Source: Treponema sp. (GTDB lineage Bacteria; Spirochaetota; Spirochaetia; Treponematales; UBA12059). Taken from it: a stretch of 13,120 nucleotides of DNA. Below the pieces are notes generated by a model. That model did not search any database and was not told the DNA's origin. It worked only from the letters and a program-made list of their open reading frames with translations. The DNA lies in the NCBI GenBank assembly GCA_012517645.1, contig JAAYUR010000112.1, positions 1 to 13,120 of the forward strand. The letters are read 5' to 3'. The position numbers and the translations under genes were made by a program. Positions 12,629 to 13,120 of the stretch are shown in pieces (the first letter of the stretch is position 1; every line of letters begins with the position of its first letter).

Positions 12629-13120
12629 TCCGCCTCGACCGGAACCGTCCTTCCCAATAGGCGCTCGATCTGCCGCAGAAGGGGCCGTTCCTCGGCGTCG
12701 CAGAAGGATACGGCGGAGCCGGAAGCCCCGGCCCGGGCGGTTCGTCCGATGCGGTGAACGTAGGTCTCCGGCTCGTTGGGCAGCTCATAGTTGAAGACAT
12801 GGGTGATCCCGTCCACGTCGATCCCCCGGGCCGCCAGGTCCGTGGCCACGAGCACGCGGATTTCCCCTCGCTTGAACCCGTTCAGGGCCCGGATCCGGGC
12901 GTTCTGGCTCTTGTTGGCGTGGATGGCTTCGGAGGAGATTCCCTCCGCCCCCAGGGCCGCGGACAGGCGGTTCGCCCCGTGCTTGGTCCGGGTGAAGACC
13001 ACGGCCCTGCGCACATCCGCCTTGCGGAGCAGGTGGGCCAGAAGATCCTTCTTGTTCTCCTTGCGGACATGAAGGATGCGCTGGTCCACCTTGTCCACCG
13101 TCGGCTTTTCCGGCTCCACG
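12463..13120 (-). CDS. DEAD-box RNA helicase (RhlE-like), C-terminal part only
   Basis: The visible 219 codons are the helicase C-terminal RecA-like domain. They show motif IV VVFTRTKHGANRL (40-52), motif V ATDLAARGIDV (92-102) and motif VI YVHRIGRTARAG (120-131), followed by ERPLLRQIERLLG (144-156). These are the signatures of RhlE-type DEAD-box proteins, which remodel structured RNA and ribosome assembly intermediates using ATP. The N-terminal domain with the DEAD box is beyond the right edge; the first visible Met-like codon (GTG) is internal. After residue 165 a Ser/Arg-rich, low-complexity tail ends with WKPRQPMR. This tail is encoded antisense to the last 166 bases of the EAL gene. Basic tails are normal in RhlE, but here their sequence is tied to the other gene. 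Confidence 0.9.
   Translation of the reverse strand, partial: VEPEKPTVDKVDQRILHVRKENKKDLLAHLLRKADVRRAVVFTRTKHGANRLSAALGAEGISSEAIHANKSQNARIRALNGFKRGEIRVLVATDLAARGIDVDGITHVFNYELPNEPETYVHRIGRTARAGASGSAVSFCDAEERPLLRQIERLLGRTVPVEADHPFAASSPSDSPAAPGGMRKVMPSRTMRSRNFRSSSSDRGLDNRNPWKPRQPMR

Overview
The window (about 65% GC by eye) carries one long branched-chain amino acid (BCAA) biosynthesis operon on the minus strand, an azlCD-type BCAA exporter pair diverging from it, and then on the plus strand an unassigned GT-B-like protein, a tRNA-Leu and a c-di-GMP phosphodiesterase. A DEAD-box helicase gene enters from the right edge. The organism is a GC-rich, probably flagellated bacterium, because a near-consensus sigma-28 (FliA-type) promoter precedes the EAL gene. 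The use of CimA, the gene order and the unusual 489-residue protein make me think of Spirochaetota, but that is a weak guess; no rRNA or marker gene settles it.

Minus strand, in transcription order (right to left): promoter at 7907-7936, a 54-codon leader ORF ending in a dense run of Ile/Leu/Val codons (7736-7900), a 220-nt structured leader with several competing stems and a 105-bp inverted-repeat unit (7572-7676), a 19-codon ORF with an excellent Shine-Dalgarno (7455-7514), then ilvN, ilvC, leuA, cimA, leuC, leuD and leuB (cut by the left edge). Spacing runs from 11 nt to overlaps of 50 nt, and several stop codons lie inside the next gene's ribosome-binding site. Together these genes supply the acetolactate synthase small subunit, ketol-acid reductoisomerase, both chain-elongating synthases (isopropylmalate and citramalate) and the shared isomerase and dehydrogenase. 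ilvB (the catalytic subunit that IlvN regulates), ilvD and ilvE are not in the window. The layout suggests leucine by the normal route and isoleucine by the citramalate route, with attenuation-type control by charged BCAA-tRNAs.

Plus strand: azlC and azlD (8113-9148) start about 210 bp from the ilv leader start and probably export BCAA. The azlC promoter lies so close to its ATG that the mRNA should be almost leaderless, and the ilv leader ORF looks the same. A 489-codon gene follows (9286-10755) with a MurG/MGDG-synthase-like glycine-rich loop and C-terminal motif but no assignable substrate. Then come tRNA-Leu(UAA) (10886-10968) and a coiled-coil + degenerate GGDEF + EAL protein (11102-12628). 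The EAL gene converges on, and overlaps by 166 bp, the 3' end of the RhlE-like helicase gene (12463 to the right edge, minus strand).

The part most worth attention is the region 7455-7965: a candidate attenuator in front of an ilvN that lacks ilvB, with features that standard gene callers would miss.
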